DNA of 64,000 nucleotides from PMP191F sp047602185. GTDB lineage: Bacteria > Bacteroidota > Bacteroidia > Chitinophagales > Chitinophagaceae. A program made the position numbers and the translations under genes. The stretch covers positions 2,604,001-2,668,000 of the forward strand of contig JASGHY010000001.1 of NCBI GenBank assembly GCA_047602185.1. Reading direction: 5' to 3'. The notes under the pieces were generated by a model. That model was not told the origin of the DNA. It saw only the letters and a program-made list of their open reading frames with translations, and ran no database searches. Positions 18,089 through 27,800 of the stretch are shown piece by piece. Numbering within the stretch: the first letter of the stretch is position 1; the number at the start of each line of letters is the position of its first letter.

Positions 18089-18486
18089 GCTTTAGGAGTT
18101 AGGAAATCAGGAACCGGGAATTAGGAACCAGGAAAGTACTCCGAGACTACACACAGATTTACAGCCCTGTACTTCTTGCGCATTTGCTTTAGCGTTCGGC
18201 GTTAAGCATTTTGCATTCAGCAACTGTATTCCTTGTGCCTTGTCTCTTGATTCTTGTGTCTTAACTTATAACCTATAACTTACAACCTGCAACCTGTATT
18301 CGCGTTCGGCGTTAAGCGTTTTGCATTCAGCAACTGTATTCCTTGTGCCTTATCTCTTGGATCTTGTGTCTTAACTTATAACCTATAACTTACAACCTGC
18401 AACCTGTATTCGCGTTCGGCGTTAAGCGTTTTGCATTCAGCAACTGTATTACTTGTGCCTTGTCTCTTGCGCCTTAACTTACAACC
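18089..18486. repeat. Dispersed mosaic repeat block D with 110-base tandem units
   Basis: The block fills the whole space between two convergent genes, bioB and porQ, touching both stop codons. It starts with words such as GGAATTAGGAACCAGGAAAG. A 110-base unit then begins GCGTTCGGCGTTAAGC at 18192, 18302 and 18412 (two full units and one partial). Each unit contains CATTCAGCAACTGTATT, CTTGTGCCTTATCTCTTG and AACTTATAACCTATAACTT. The same unit recurs once at 35275 in block E. Confidence 0.85.
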
Positions 18487-19536
18487 TTACTTCTTCTTCC
18501 CTCCCCCCAAATCACTCATCTTCAAACTGAGGCCAAACTGATTATAGGCAGAATTATTCTGGTAATAACTACGTGCATAGCGTATCTGCAACTTTTTAAA
18601 TAAGGCCCCTACACCCAGTGAAAAGCCATTCAGCCCGTTACCGGCACTACCGATATTCAATTCTTTACGACGCAGGTAATTATAGCCTGCGGTGATCTCA
18701 ATTTTATCTCCCACATATAACTGCACCGCCATTACCACATGCCTGAAGAGCTTATCGAAGGTGAAGGATTTATCTGAAGCATTGCGGAAGTCATTATCGT
18801 TGTTAAAAGCAGTATCACTATACAGGATATTGAATTGCTGCAGGTGATGCAATGTCAATGAAAACTGTACCGGTGCATGAGCCAGTCGCTTTGAAATACC
18901 CAACTGCATATCAAAAGGCAACTCCCCTTTTTCTGTACCGGCATAACTGCTGAGCTGTACGCCCATATTCTTAGCAACAAAAGAGATTTGTAACAGGTTA
19001 GTGGTATCAATATAAGAGACACCCACATCAGCCGCTATGCCCGATGAACGGTATTGCCCGTAGCCCGAATGAATGAATTTAAGCGTAGCACCATAATGCC
19101 AGCGTTCCATATACTGCCGGCTGGCCGATGCCTGGATCACATAATCAGAAGGCTTGATAGTACCCAGTAGATTGCCGGAAGCATCTGTTTCCTGTACGGA
19201 ACCGTAGGTAAAATAATTAACCCCCAGTGAAAAAGTAGTTTCCAGCGGCTCGCTATGCCAGCCACCCATTAAATGAAAGTTCCTGATCCCTGCATAAAAA
19301 GAATTGAATACAAAATCGGTCTGTGTGTGCATGGAAGGCCTAAGCAGGGAAGGGTTGTTAAAAGAAAGACCAATATCCTCCGATAACTGGGAAATGTTAA
19401 TACCACCCAGGGCCGTTAACTGTGGCGTATTGGGCAGTTTAAGGAAATTATATACGGTATTGCCACCCAGGGTTTGAGCAACACAGGGTACCAGCAGGCT
19501 TTGAAATACAATCAGTATCAGCAGTAAGATCCTCAT
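18487..19536 (-). CDS. porQ: Type IX secretion system protein PorQ
   Basis: A 349-residue outer-membrane beta-barrel with signal peptide MRILLLILIVFQSLLVPCVAQ. I chose ATG 19536; an upstream ATG at 19566 adds a non-signal extension. The N-terminus of the mature protein shows the PorQ signature NTVYNFLKLPNTPQLTALGG, followed by LSEDIGLSFNNPSLL. The rest is amphipathic strands, including the motif SDYVIQASASRQY. PorQ belongs to the T9SS attachment complex that fixes cargo to the cell surface. The T9SS-tailed protein at 47778 is a plausible client. The stop codon lies at the edge of repeat block D. Confidence 0.85.
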   Translation of the reverse strand: MRILLLILIVFQSLLVPCVAQTLGGNTVYNFLKLPNTPQLTALGGINISQLSEDIGLSFNNPSLLRPSMHTQTDFVFNSFYAGIRNFHLMGGWHSEPLETTFSLGVNYFTYGSVQETDASGNLLGTIKPSDYVIQASASRQYMERWHYGATLKFIHSGYGQYRSSGIAADVGVSYIDTTNLLQISFVAKNMGVQLSSYAGTEKGELPFDMQLGISKRLAHAPVQFSLTLHHLQQFNILYSDTAFNNDNDFRNASDKSFTFDKLFRHVVMAVQLYVGDKIEITAGYNYLRRKELNIGSAGNGLNGFSLGVGALFKKLQIRYARSYYQNNSAYNQFGLSLKMSDLGGGKKK

Positions 19537-19675
19537 GCTTAAGCAGGAAGGAACGAAAATAAACATTTACAGTAAAAGCATGGAGGAAAGAAAAGCAATT
19601 GACAATTAATTTGTTCTGATTTACTGTTAGCACAGGCTAAGCAACCCGGCATGTGAGAAACATTACAGCAGGCAC

Positions 19676-19708
19676 AAAAAAAAATTCCTCCATTGACATG
19701 GAGGAATT
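19676..19708 (-). terminator. Rho-independent terminator after lon
   Basis: An 11-bp perfect stem AATTCCTCCAT / ATGGAGGAATT with a four-base loop, followed on the minus strand by a run of nine T. It lies about 130 bases downstream of the lon stop codon. Confidence 0.8.
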
Positions 19709-19835
19709 CTTTTTAACCCTTAAAACAACCAACATGAAAAAATTCTTTGTTGATATGAATTTAACAGGGATTTCGATATTTTGTTTGCTTTGTTTAATTA
19801 CAATATGATTAAAATCACATTAAACCAAACTATTT

Positions 19836-22259
19836 CTATACCAATGCCAGTTCCAGCACCTGTTGCATAGTTTTTACATAATGAAATTTCAATCCTTTTA
19901 TAAAGTCTGAATCTATTTCCTGTACATCCTTCTCATTCTGCCAGCACATAATGATCTCTTTAAGACCAGCACGTTTTGCTGCCAGTACTTTTTCTTTGAT
20001 ACCACCTACAGGCAATACCTGACCGCGCAAAGTGATCTCACCTGTCATGGCAACGTATGATTTGATGCGACGGCCTGTTAGTGCCGAAGCCATTGCAGAC
20101 ATGATAGTGATCCCTGCACTGGGGCCATCTTTTGGCACCGCACCTTCCGGTACGTGTACATGCAGGGTCTTTTTATCGAAAACAGCAGGGTCAATATCTA
20201 TTTTACGTGCATTGGATTGCAGATAGGTCAATGCGGTAACCGCACTTTCCTTCATCACATTGCCGAGATTACCCGTTAGCTTCAACTCACCTTTTCCTTC
20301 GCTGAGGCTTGTTTCCACAAACAGGATATCGCCGCCAACATAAGTCCATGCAAGGCCAACAGCTACACCGGGCATATTGGCAACCTTGTACATTTCATTA
20401 CTGTAACGGGGCTTACCCAATATCTTTTCAATATCCTTTACGGTCAATACGGGTTTGATGCGCTCTTTTAAAGCAAACTCTTTAGCCTCATAACGCATTA
20501 CAGCAGCGATATAACGGTCCAGTTCGCGCACACCACTCTCACGTGTATAATCCTGTATTATTTTTTCCAGCACTTTATCGCCCAGTTTCAGCGTCTGGTT
20601 CTTTAAACCATGTGCATCCTTCTGTTTGGGAAGCAGGTGACGTTTGGCGATCTCAACCTTCTCTTCCACTGCATAACCACTCAGATCAATGATCTCAAGA
20701 CGATCGCGCAGGGCAGGCTGAATATTATTGATATCGTTGGCTGTTGCTATAAACAACACTTTGCTGAGATCATACTCCAGTTCAAGATAATTATCATAGA
20801 AAGTATTGTTCTGCTCTGGGTCCAGTACCTCCAGTAAAGCAGAAGAAGGATCGCCACGGAAATCAGCACCTACCTTATCGATCTCATCCAGGATCATTAC
20901 CGGGTTAGATGACTGGATCTTGCGCAGCGACTGAATAATACGGCCAGGCATGGCGCCAATATAGGTTTTGCGGTGACCACGGATCTCGCTCTCATCATGC
21001 AGACCACCAAGACTTATACGCACATATTTGCGTGAAATAGCATTGGCAATACTGCGGCCCAGTGAAGTTTTACCAATACCGGGAGGACCAACAAAGCAAA
21101 GGATGGGGCTTTTCATGTCGCCTTTCAGCTTCAGTACAGCCAGGTATTCCAGTATACGCTCTTTTACTTTTGTCATTCCGTAATGATCCAGGTCCAGCAC
21201 CTTCCGGGCCTTTCTCAGATCATACAGGTCCTGTGTAAATTCGCCCCAGGGCAATTCAAGCATTAGGTCAAGGTGATTGTACACTACCGAATAATCGGGT
21301 GTGCTGGGGTGCATACGCTCCAGTTTTTCAACCCCTTTTTTGAACATCTCACGGGCTGCTTCAGACCATTTCTTGGTCTCCGCCTTTTTCTGCATTTCCC
21401 TGATCTCGCGTTCATTGGTATCGCCACCCAGCTCTTCCTTAATACTTTTCATCTGCTGTTGCAGAAAGTATTCACGCTGTTGCTTATCCAGCTCGGTCTT
21501 TGTTTTGGTGGTAACCTTGTTCTTCAGTTCGGCAAACTGCAGTTCGCGTTGCAGCAATTGCATCAGCAGGTCGGCCCTTTTCTCAATATTATTCAGTTCC
21601 AGCAATTTCTGCTTCTCTACCAGCTCGGTATTCAGGTTGCTGCTGATAAAATGGATAAGAAAAGAGGGATTTTCAATATTCTTGAGAATAATAGAGGCTT
21701 CGGAAGGAATATTGGGCGAAAGCTGGATGATCTGTGCCGCCAGGTCCTTAACATTAGCCACATACGCTTCAAAGTTCTCATCCTTCGGCGCTTCATCCTC
21801 TTCCAGCAATTCCACGCGGGCTTTAAAGTAAGGGTCGTCAGTCAATACCTGGTTTACCCTGAAACGGCGTCTGCCCTGGATAATAACGGTGGTACCGCCA
21901 TCGGGCATTTTTATCTGTTTGATAATTTTCGCAACGGTTCCTATAGATTCAAGATCTTCAATAGCAGGGTCTTCAATGGAACTGTCTTTTTGCGCTACCA
22001 CACCTACCAATTTGTCAGCCTTATATGCGTCAGATATTGCTTTAATACTTTTATCCCGGCCTACGGTAATCGGTAAAACCACCCCTGGAAACAACACCGT
22101 ATTACGCAAAGGCAGCAGCGGTAATTCTCCCGGAATCTCAATCTCAGCGTTGGTATCCCCTTCATTTTCATTCAACGGTATTATGGGGATGAAATCCATC
22201 TCATCTTCGGGTGTAAACAAAATATTCGTCTCTTTCATGCTACTATTTAACTGTGACAA
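19836..22259 (-). CDS. lon: ATP-dependent protease La (Lon)
   Basis: An 807-residue LonA protease. The N-terminal Lon substrate-binding domain begins at LPLLPLRNTVLFPGVVLP (about residue 45). A coiled helical region with LDKQQREYFLQQQMKSIKEE follows. The AAA+ domain has Walker A GPPGIGKTS (391-398) and Walker B MILDEIDKVG. The proteolytic domain has PKDGPSAGITI with catalytic Ser 714 and GGIKEKVLAAKRAG with the partner Lys about 43 residues later. Lon degrades misfolded and regulatory proteins in the cytosol. It is transcribed alone and divergently from the ternary operon at 22550. MSQLNSSM offers two starts; the first is used. Confidence 0.97.
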   Translation of the reverse strand: MSQLNSSMKETNILFTPEDEMDFIPIIPLNENEGDTNAEIEIPGELPLLPLRNTVLFPGVVLPITVGRDKSIKAISDAYKADKLVGVVAQKDSSIEDPAIEDLESIGTVAKIIKQIKMPDGGTTVIIQGRRRFRVNQVLTDDPYFKARVELLEEDEAPKDENFEAYVANVKDLAAQIIQLSPNIPSEASIILKNIENPSFLIHFISSNLNTELVEKQKLLELNNIEKRADLLMQLLQRELQFAELKNKVTTKTKTELDKQQREYFLQQQMKSIKEELGGDTNEREIREMQKKAETKKWSEAAREMFKKGVEKLERMHPSTPDYSVVYNHLDLMLELPWGEFTQDLYDLRKARKVLDLDHYGMTKVKERILEYLAVLKLKGDMKSPILCFVGPPGIGKTSLGRSIANAISRKYVRISLGGLHDESEIRGHRKTYIGAMPGRIIQSLRKIQSSNPVMILDEIDKVGADFRGDPSSALLEVLDPEQNNTFYDNYLELEYDLSKVLFIATANDINNIQPALRDRLEIIDLSGYAVEEKVEIAKRHLLPKQKDAHGLKNQTLKLGDKVLEKIIQDYTRESGVRELDRYIAAVMRYEAKEFALKERIKPVLTVKDIEKILGKPRYSNEMYKVANMPGVAVGLAWTYVGGDILFVETSLSEGKGELKLTGNLGNVMKESAVTALTYLQSNARKIDIDPAVFDKKTLHVHVPEGAVPKDGPSAGITIMSAMASALTGRRIKSYVAMTGEITLRGQVLPVGGIKEKVLAAKRAGLKEIIMCWQNEKDVQEIDSDFIKGLKFHYVKTMQQVLELALV

Positions 22260-22549
22260 AATAACATACTCTACCTGAAAATACTACGATTTACAAGATA
22301 ACGCTATATAGGTCAAGTTTGGTGCCAGCGGCAGACGCGTTTTTTCCTGTAAAACAAATAACCACAGTCACCGGGCAATTGTTTCCACAAAGCCTTCAGG
22401 CCTCTTCCGCCGCTGAAGGTAAGCTCTAATGCTTCTTCCTCCGCATCTTGTTAACCTATCGACGGCTATTATCCATAATTCCCCTACTATTACCGCTTTA
22501 TGGTATTGCCACACAGTATAAAAAAATGTAATTTCAGCACGTCTAAACC

Positions 22550-23884
22550 ATGGCCAATACCAGCTACCGGATATACCTATCCTCCACTTTTCGCGACTTG
22601 AAGGAGTATCGTGAAGCAATTCTGAATCTTATCCAGGGGCTTCCCAATAAGTTTTCCGTAAATGGCATGGAAGTATACACTGCCACCAATGCCACTACCC
22701 TGCAAAAATGTATGTCAGACGCCAGGGACTGCGACATCTACATTCTGCTGATTGCAAACAGGTATGGCTTTATCCCGAAAAATGATCCTGATAATCCCGA
22801 TAACAGATCCATTACTGAACGGGAGTACGATGCAGCAATAGAAAGCACGAAAAATAATGCCACCAAAAAGATCTGGGTGTACAATGCCGATATATCCAAT
22901 ACTGACGTTGTTTTTCCGCAGGATGATGACGGCCCCGAAAAACCTTTACAGCAACAATTGTTGCAACAATTCCGCGATAAGGTATTTGCCAAAAGGATCC
23001 CTTCAAGACCTTTTACCACACCACAGGACCTCGTAACACTGGTATCGGCCTCTATCATCAACGACCTGGACCTATCGCCCCGCACAAAAACATACGACGT
23101 TAAATCGCGCTACTGCTGCGACAGGATACAACAATTTCAATCCTACCAAACCTCTATCAGTAAAAGAGAGTCCAACTTCCAGGTATTCATCAGCAATGGT
23201 AATCACAACGATTCAGGCGGTAACCTTGCCAACCGTTGCGCCATCTTTTCACTAAACATACCGGAAGATGCCATTATACCCGTAGCGCTGGATGAGATCT
23301 TTTCGGGCGACTATGAACTAAGCAAAAGCAATTTCCTGTTGCTGCTAAAAGAACTGATACCTGGCTATAAGGAAAATACCGCTGTTGTTATTGCAGATTT
23401 TATTACCGCCATTAACAATGCCAAACACGATACCGTGGTGATGAAAATGAATTGTGATGATGAACTTTTTACACCCGACAAGAGAAAGTTCCTTTCAGCC
23501 CTTTTCACCGAAATGCATACCATCTGTAACCAACCTACCCTCACTACACAATTCTATTTTTTTCTGACACTGGAAGATCCTAAAGAAGACCCGAATTACC
23601 AGCCTGCGGAGCTTACCTGCTTTAAAGGAGAGATAGGTTCCCAGCTCCCCTCCTGGATCCACGTGCTCAGCAGGTTTAAAATACTGGAACACTCCGATAT
23701 AGATACCTGGCTGTTAAAGTACATTACCCGTGATGAAACACAGAAGGACGATCTGTACGACGAACATTTTAAAAATAAACTACCTGCCAGTTTTCGTATG
23801 CGCGAAGCAGAACGTGCCATTCGTGAACTGTATAAGCGTATCAACGAAAAAGATCCGCTCATTGCTAACATACTCAATCTATAA
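22550..23884 (+). CDS. DUF4062 domain protein, first gene of a MoxR-vWA-type ternary operon
   Basis: A 444-residue protein. Residues ~4-110 form a DUF4062 domain: SYRIYLSSTFRDLKEYREA at the N-terminus, CMSDARDCDIYILLIANRYG and SITEREYDAAIE. DUF4062 is a Rossmann/TIR-like fold that in many bacteria sits at the N-terminus of NTPase or caspase-type conflict proteins. The C-terminal 260 residues have no P-loop. Alternating strands and helices there (FQVFISNGNHN, TAVVIADFITAIN, TQFYFFLTLED) suggest an inactive STAND-like or solenoid module; this is inference. The gene is three bases from the MoxR ATPase gene, so all three genes should be one transcript. The protein has no signal or TM segment and is probably a cytosolic sensor or effector. 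Confidence 0.75.
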   Translation: MANTSYRIYLSSTFRDLKEYREAILNLIQGLPNKFSVNGMEVYTATNATTLQKCMSDARDCDIYILLIANRYGFIPKNDPDNPDNRSITEREYDAAIESTKNNATKKIWVYNADISNTDVVFPQDDDGPEKPLQQQLLQQFRDKVFAKRIPSRPFTTPQDLVTLVSASIINDLDLSPRTKTYDVKSRYCCDRIQQFQSYQTSISKRESNFQVFISNGNHNDSGGNLANRCAIFSLNIPEDAIIPVALDEIFSGDYELSKSNFLLLLKELIPGYKENTAVVIADFITAINNAKHDTVVMKMNCDDELFTPDKRKFLSALFTEMHTICNQPTLTTQFYFFLTLEDPKEDPNYQPAELTCFKGEIGSQLPSWIHVLSRFKILEHSDIDTWLLKYITRDETQKDDLYDEHFKNKLPASFRMREAERAIRELYKRINEKDPLIANILNL

Positions 23885-23887
23885 AAT

Positions 23888-24889
23888 ATGCCTACACAAA
23901 CCGTTACTAACCGGGATATTGCGCTGGTTCAGATACCACTTAACAACGATGCCATCAGCTATGTGGCAGACGAGGCATTGATACAGGCTGTGGAAATGGC
24001 CATTGCATTGAACAAACCACTGGTTGTAAGCGGCGAACCCGGTACAGGCAAAACACAACTGGCCCATTGGGTAGCTGCAAGACTGCATGAGCAAACAAAA
24101 AACGATACCATTCCTTTTGCAGAAAAGGCAAAAGTATTCAATACAAAATCTACCTCTTCAGCGAGCGACCTCTTTTACTATTACGATGCTGTCAGTCATT
24201 TTCGCACCAAAGAAGATCAGCCAACCTCAAATTTTATTGAACTCTGTGCTATGGGACTGGCCATTGTACAATTGCATGGGAAAAACAGCCCTGACCTGAA
24301 AGACCTTGCTGCTTTAAAAGACCTTAAAACATTAAAGGATACCCCGCAAAGCAGCGTGGTACTGATCGATGAGATAGATAAAGCTCCCCGCGATTTTCCC
24401 AATGACCTGCTGAATGAAATGGAACAGTACGAGTTTAATATAAAAGAACTGAACCAGACCGTACAGAAGCCCAATAGCAAAGCACGCATTGTGGTAATTA
24501 TGACCAGCAACTCTGAAAAGAACCTGCCCAATGCTTTCCTGCGTCGTTGTATCTTTTATCATATCCCTTTCCCTGATACCGGCAAACTACTGGATATTAC
24601 CAGGTCGAGAATGCAGATAAAAGATGCCAGCTACGATACTTCTATTCTGCAGGCCATTGAAAAGTTCAATACCTATCGTTCAAAGGCTATTAATAAAAAA
24701 CCGGCTACATCCGAATTTCTTGACTGGATCAATATTCTGAAGCAGAACGGTCTTTTCAATGGCACCGCCTTTGGCCAATATGCTTCAGATGAACAGAAAC
24801 AACTGTTCAGGTCATCACACAACGCCTTATTCAAAAGCAAAGAAGACATGGATGCCGCTCTTTCATCAACTGATACCCCTGCCTGGTAG
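23888..24889 (+). CDS. MoxR-family AAA+ ATPase of the ternary operon
   Basis: A 333-residue AAA+ protein. Walker A is GEPGTGKT (residues 49-56) and Walker B VVLIDEIDKAP (about 157-167). Sensor 1 is VIMTSNSEKNLPNAFLRRC, with Arg residues in the place of the arginine finger. A lid domain with SEFLDWINILKQNGL follows. MoxR ATPases act as chaperones that remodel partner proteins, usually vWA-domain proteins encoded next door. Here the next gene, starting one base before this stop ends, encodes a giant membrane protein with a vWA-like region. An insert between Walker A and B (DLKDLAALKDLKTLKDTPQ) is low complexity and Leu-Lys-Asp rich. Confidence 0.88.
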   Translation: MPTQTVTNRDIALVQIPLNNDAISYVADEALIQAVEMAIALNKPLVVSGEPGTGKTQLAHWVAARLHEQTKNDTIPFAEKAKVFNTKSTSSASDLFYYYDAVSHFRTKEDQPTSNFIELCAMGLAIVQLHGKNSPDLKDLAALKDLKTLKDTPQSSVVLIDEIDKAPRDFPNDLLNEMEQYEFNIKELNQTVQKPNSKARIVVIMTSNSEKNLPNAFLRRCIFYHIPFPDTGKLLDITRSRMQIKDASYDTSILQAIEKFNTYRSKAINKKPATSEFLDWINILKQNGLFNGTAFGQYASDEQKQLFRSSHNALFKSKEDMDAALSSTDTPAW

Positions 24890-27800
24890 TGCCGGCAAAA
24901 GATAAAATACCATCCCCTGTTCATCTTCCGCTGGAGATCTTTATTAGTATGCTGCGGACAGAAAACATATCGGTAAAACCGGACGATTATATCGAGATGC
25001 TGAAGATCGTAGAACAAACAGGTTCCGATAATATTCACCAGCTCAAATACCGTTTGTGCCCGCTGATAGTGACCAATGAAGAGGAGCAGGCAAAATTCTA
25101 CACCATTTTTGATAAATATGTACAACTTAATAAAATAGATGAGGAAGGCGAACCAATAAAAGAACCGGTACCACCGACTGAAAATATTAAAAGGGCGATC
25201 CGCGCCTACTGGATCTATATTTCTCTTGTAGCTTTACTGATAACAGCATTACTCATTTACTTTTTAACAAGACCGGTTTACCCTGAATATGCAGCCAATT
25301 TTATCGCCAACAAACCCAATAACCAGTTTATTACCGGCGATACCATTCAACTGGATGCAGCTTCCACATTCAACAACCTTCCTTTAGATACAACAAAAGC
25401 ACACATAAGCTGGAATACAGGCGAAGGCTGGACATTCACTGATCAGTCACAGATCAACCTGCCTGTTACCGCTGAAAAAATACTATACGTCTCCCTAAAA
25501 GTAAATTCCGGCAAACAGTTTCAGCACGAATCAGTTTTTACCGATAGCTTCCCGGTATGTACTTACTCCTTAACAGGGCTTGCCGTAGAACCCAACAACT
25601 CCCTGCCATCAAAAGGAGACAAAGTAGTGCTAAAAGCTGTCTTTCGCGGCACACCACCTGCTGCCCTGCTTCAGTGGTCAGTAAACGACCGGCCTCTGAT
25701 AGCAACAGGCGATAGTATTGTTTTCAGCTTCGATTCTGTAGGTGATTACAATATCAAAGCCAGTGCAGGCGATTGCTTTGCAGCCACCAAAAGCGTAGAG
25801 CAACAATTCTCCATCAAAGAATCAGGCAATAACTACCTGTTACAAACCCTGCAATCCGGGGCCGCCATTACACCGGCTACACGCATGCGCAAATGGTTAT
25901 TATGGACATTGATCGCATTACCACTAATAGCACTGCTTACAGCCTACCTGTTGCACAAACGGGTTAAAAAACAAGCTCAGAAGCCAGTAATACAAGATCC
26001 TCCGCCACCGCCCAACAAACCGCCCTATACCGTACCACTGGAGAATAAAGACCTGCAACTGGTGGCACGCGAGAGAGACATGAACCTTTTGTTCAGGGCC
26101 ATGCGCAGCAGAACAGAAGATGAATCAAGCATACTCAATATTCCACGCAGCATCCGGTCTGTTATAAAGTCAGGCGGTGTACCCACCCTGGTATTCACCA
26201 ACAAACTGCGTCACCAGGAATACCTTGTACTGATCGATAAGACCAATGCCAAAAGCCAGCAGTTATTCCTGTTTGAATACCTGCTGAAGCTCGTAGAGCA
26301 AGAAAACATCGGGGTAGAACGCTTTTATTATACCCGCTTCGACAATTTCTTTAACGACAATTTCAGAACAGGCATTTCTTTACAAAGACTATACGAGTTA
26401 TATCCTTCGCACATCGTAATAATAATGGGCAGCGGCCACCAGCTTTTTGAACCGGCCACTGCCATTCCCGACCAGGAAAAACTGGATACACTGAAAGAAT
26501 GGGAAGGAAAAGCCATTCTTACACCTATACCTTACAAGGACTGGCTTACCAAAGAAAAAATACTGGGCAAACAACTGGTAATACTGCCGGCTGATATACA
26601 GGGGCAGGTATTGCTGATGCAGGCCATCAGGGAAAAACAATTACAGCACAGTAACTACCTTTCTTCCGTTCCGGAGTTTTACGAAGCAGGGATGTATTAT
26701 TTTACTGATGTAGCCGACATCAAAGAATATCTCAACGATGATGACCTGTTTCAATGGCTTTGCGCCATTTGTGTGTATCCCAGGGTCCGTTGGGAGATCA
26801 TGATAGAAGTGGGCAATGCCCTTTTTAACGCTGCCGGTAAGCCGGGCAAACTCAACTTCAGCAGCCTGCTGAAACTGGTACGTATTCAATGGATGAAAGA
26901 AGGCGTTTTCCCGGAACATACCCGTTTACAATTATTGAAACAATTAACGGTCAGTAACGAACTGCTTGCCCGGAAAACAGTGCTCGAAATGCTGAAATAC
27001 CCCGAACTGTATTTCAAAGACGATCATTTCTTTTCTGTAGAGAAAGAGCAGCAACAACTTACCAATGAGTTTGTATTATTTGCCAGTGGCAAACATCCTG
27101 AATATGAAGCCGCCTACCAGCAGTTCAAAACAAAATGGAACCAGGGGCAGGTTTATGATGGCGCATTAAAAAGATACCTTGATACACAGGCTGGCGACAA
27201 CTGGGAAACACCCTTGCGCATCAATAACCGGCAGGTTCCCCTGGGTAAATATTTTGAGACAACTGACATAACCAATATTCATCACATCAACCGCAGGTTC
27301 CGCAAGTACTATACTGCAGCAGGCATCTTACTGGTAGCTAGTTCAATACTCTTATTATCCGGCAAGCCCCTGTTGCAGAAGCTCAACAACAAGAATTTCC
27401 CATTACTGACAACAGATAACAACCAACCATTTATACTCAATTTCCAGTTACAGGCAGATAGCTGTGTAAAGGATACGGCAGATATTACAGGGCAATTGAT
27501 CACCCATGATTCTTCGTATCCATTAATATTCACCAACGGGCAGGCATCCACTTCTTTGCCTTATAGCAAACTGGATGCAGCTACCATTACACTTGCATGG
27601 AAAAACAATACGCAACAGATCACCACCGGCGTTTCGTTTGCCAGCAGCAACACCATTTTACAATTAAAAGGCAACTGTCCGCCACCTGTCCCCGACAAGC
27701 CATTAACAGTATATATCCGTTACAATAACAACCTGTATGCCTCATTAATGAGCTCATTCATACGGGCCCAATCCGGCAGGTACACCCTTATTGCCGATCA

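Noticed and set aside
18192..18486. CRISPR array
   Set aside because: The 110-base units have no short repeat/unique spacer structure, and no cas gene is in the window.
21273..22278. Long plus-strand open frames inside lon
   Set aside because: They are shadow frames of the well-supported Lon protease gene on the minus strand.
22368..22619. Minus-strand ORF between lon and the DUF4062 gene
   Set aside because: It overlaps the DUF4062 start, shows no family motif and has no suitable start context; the 290-base gap is otherwise empty.
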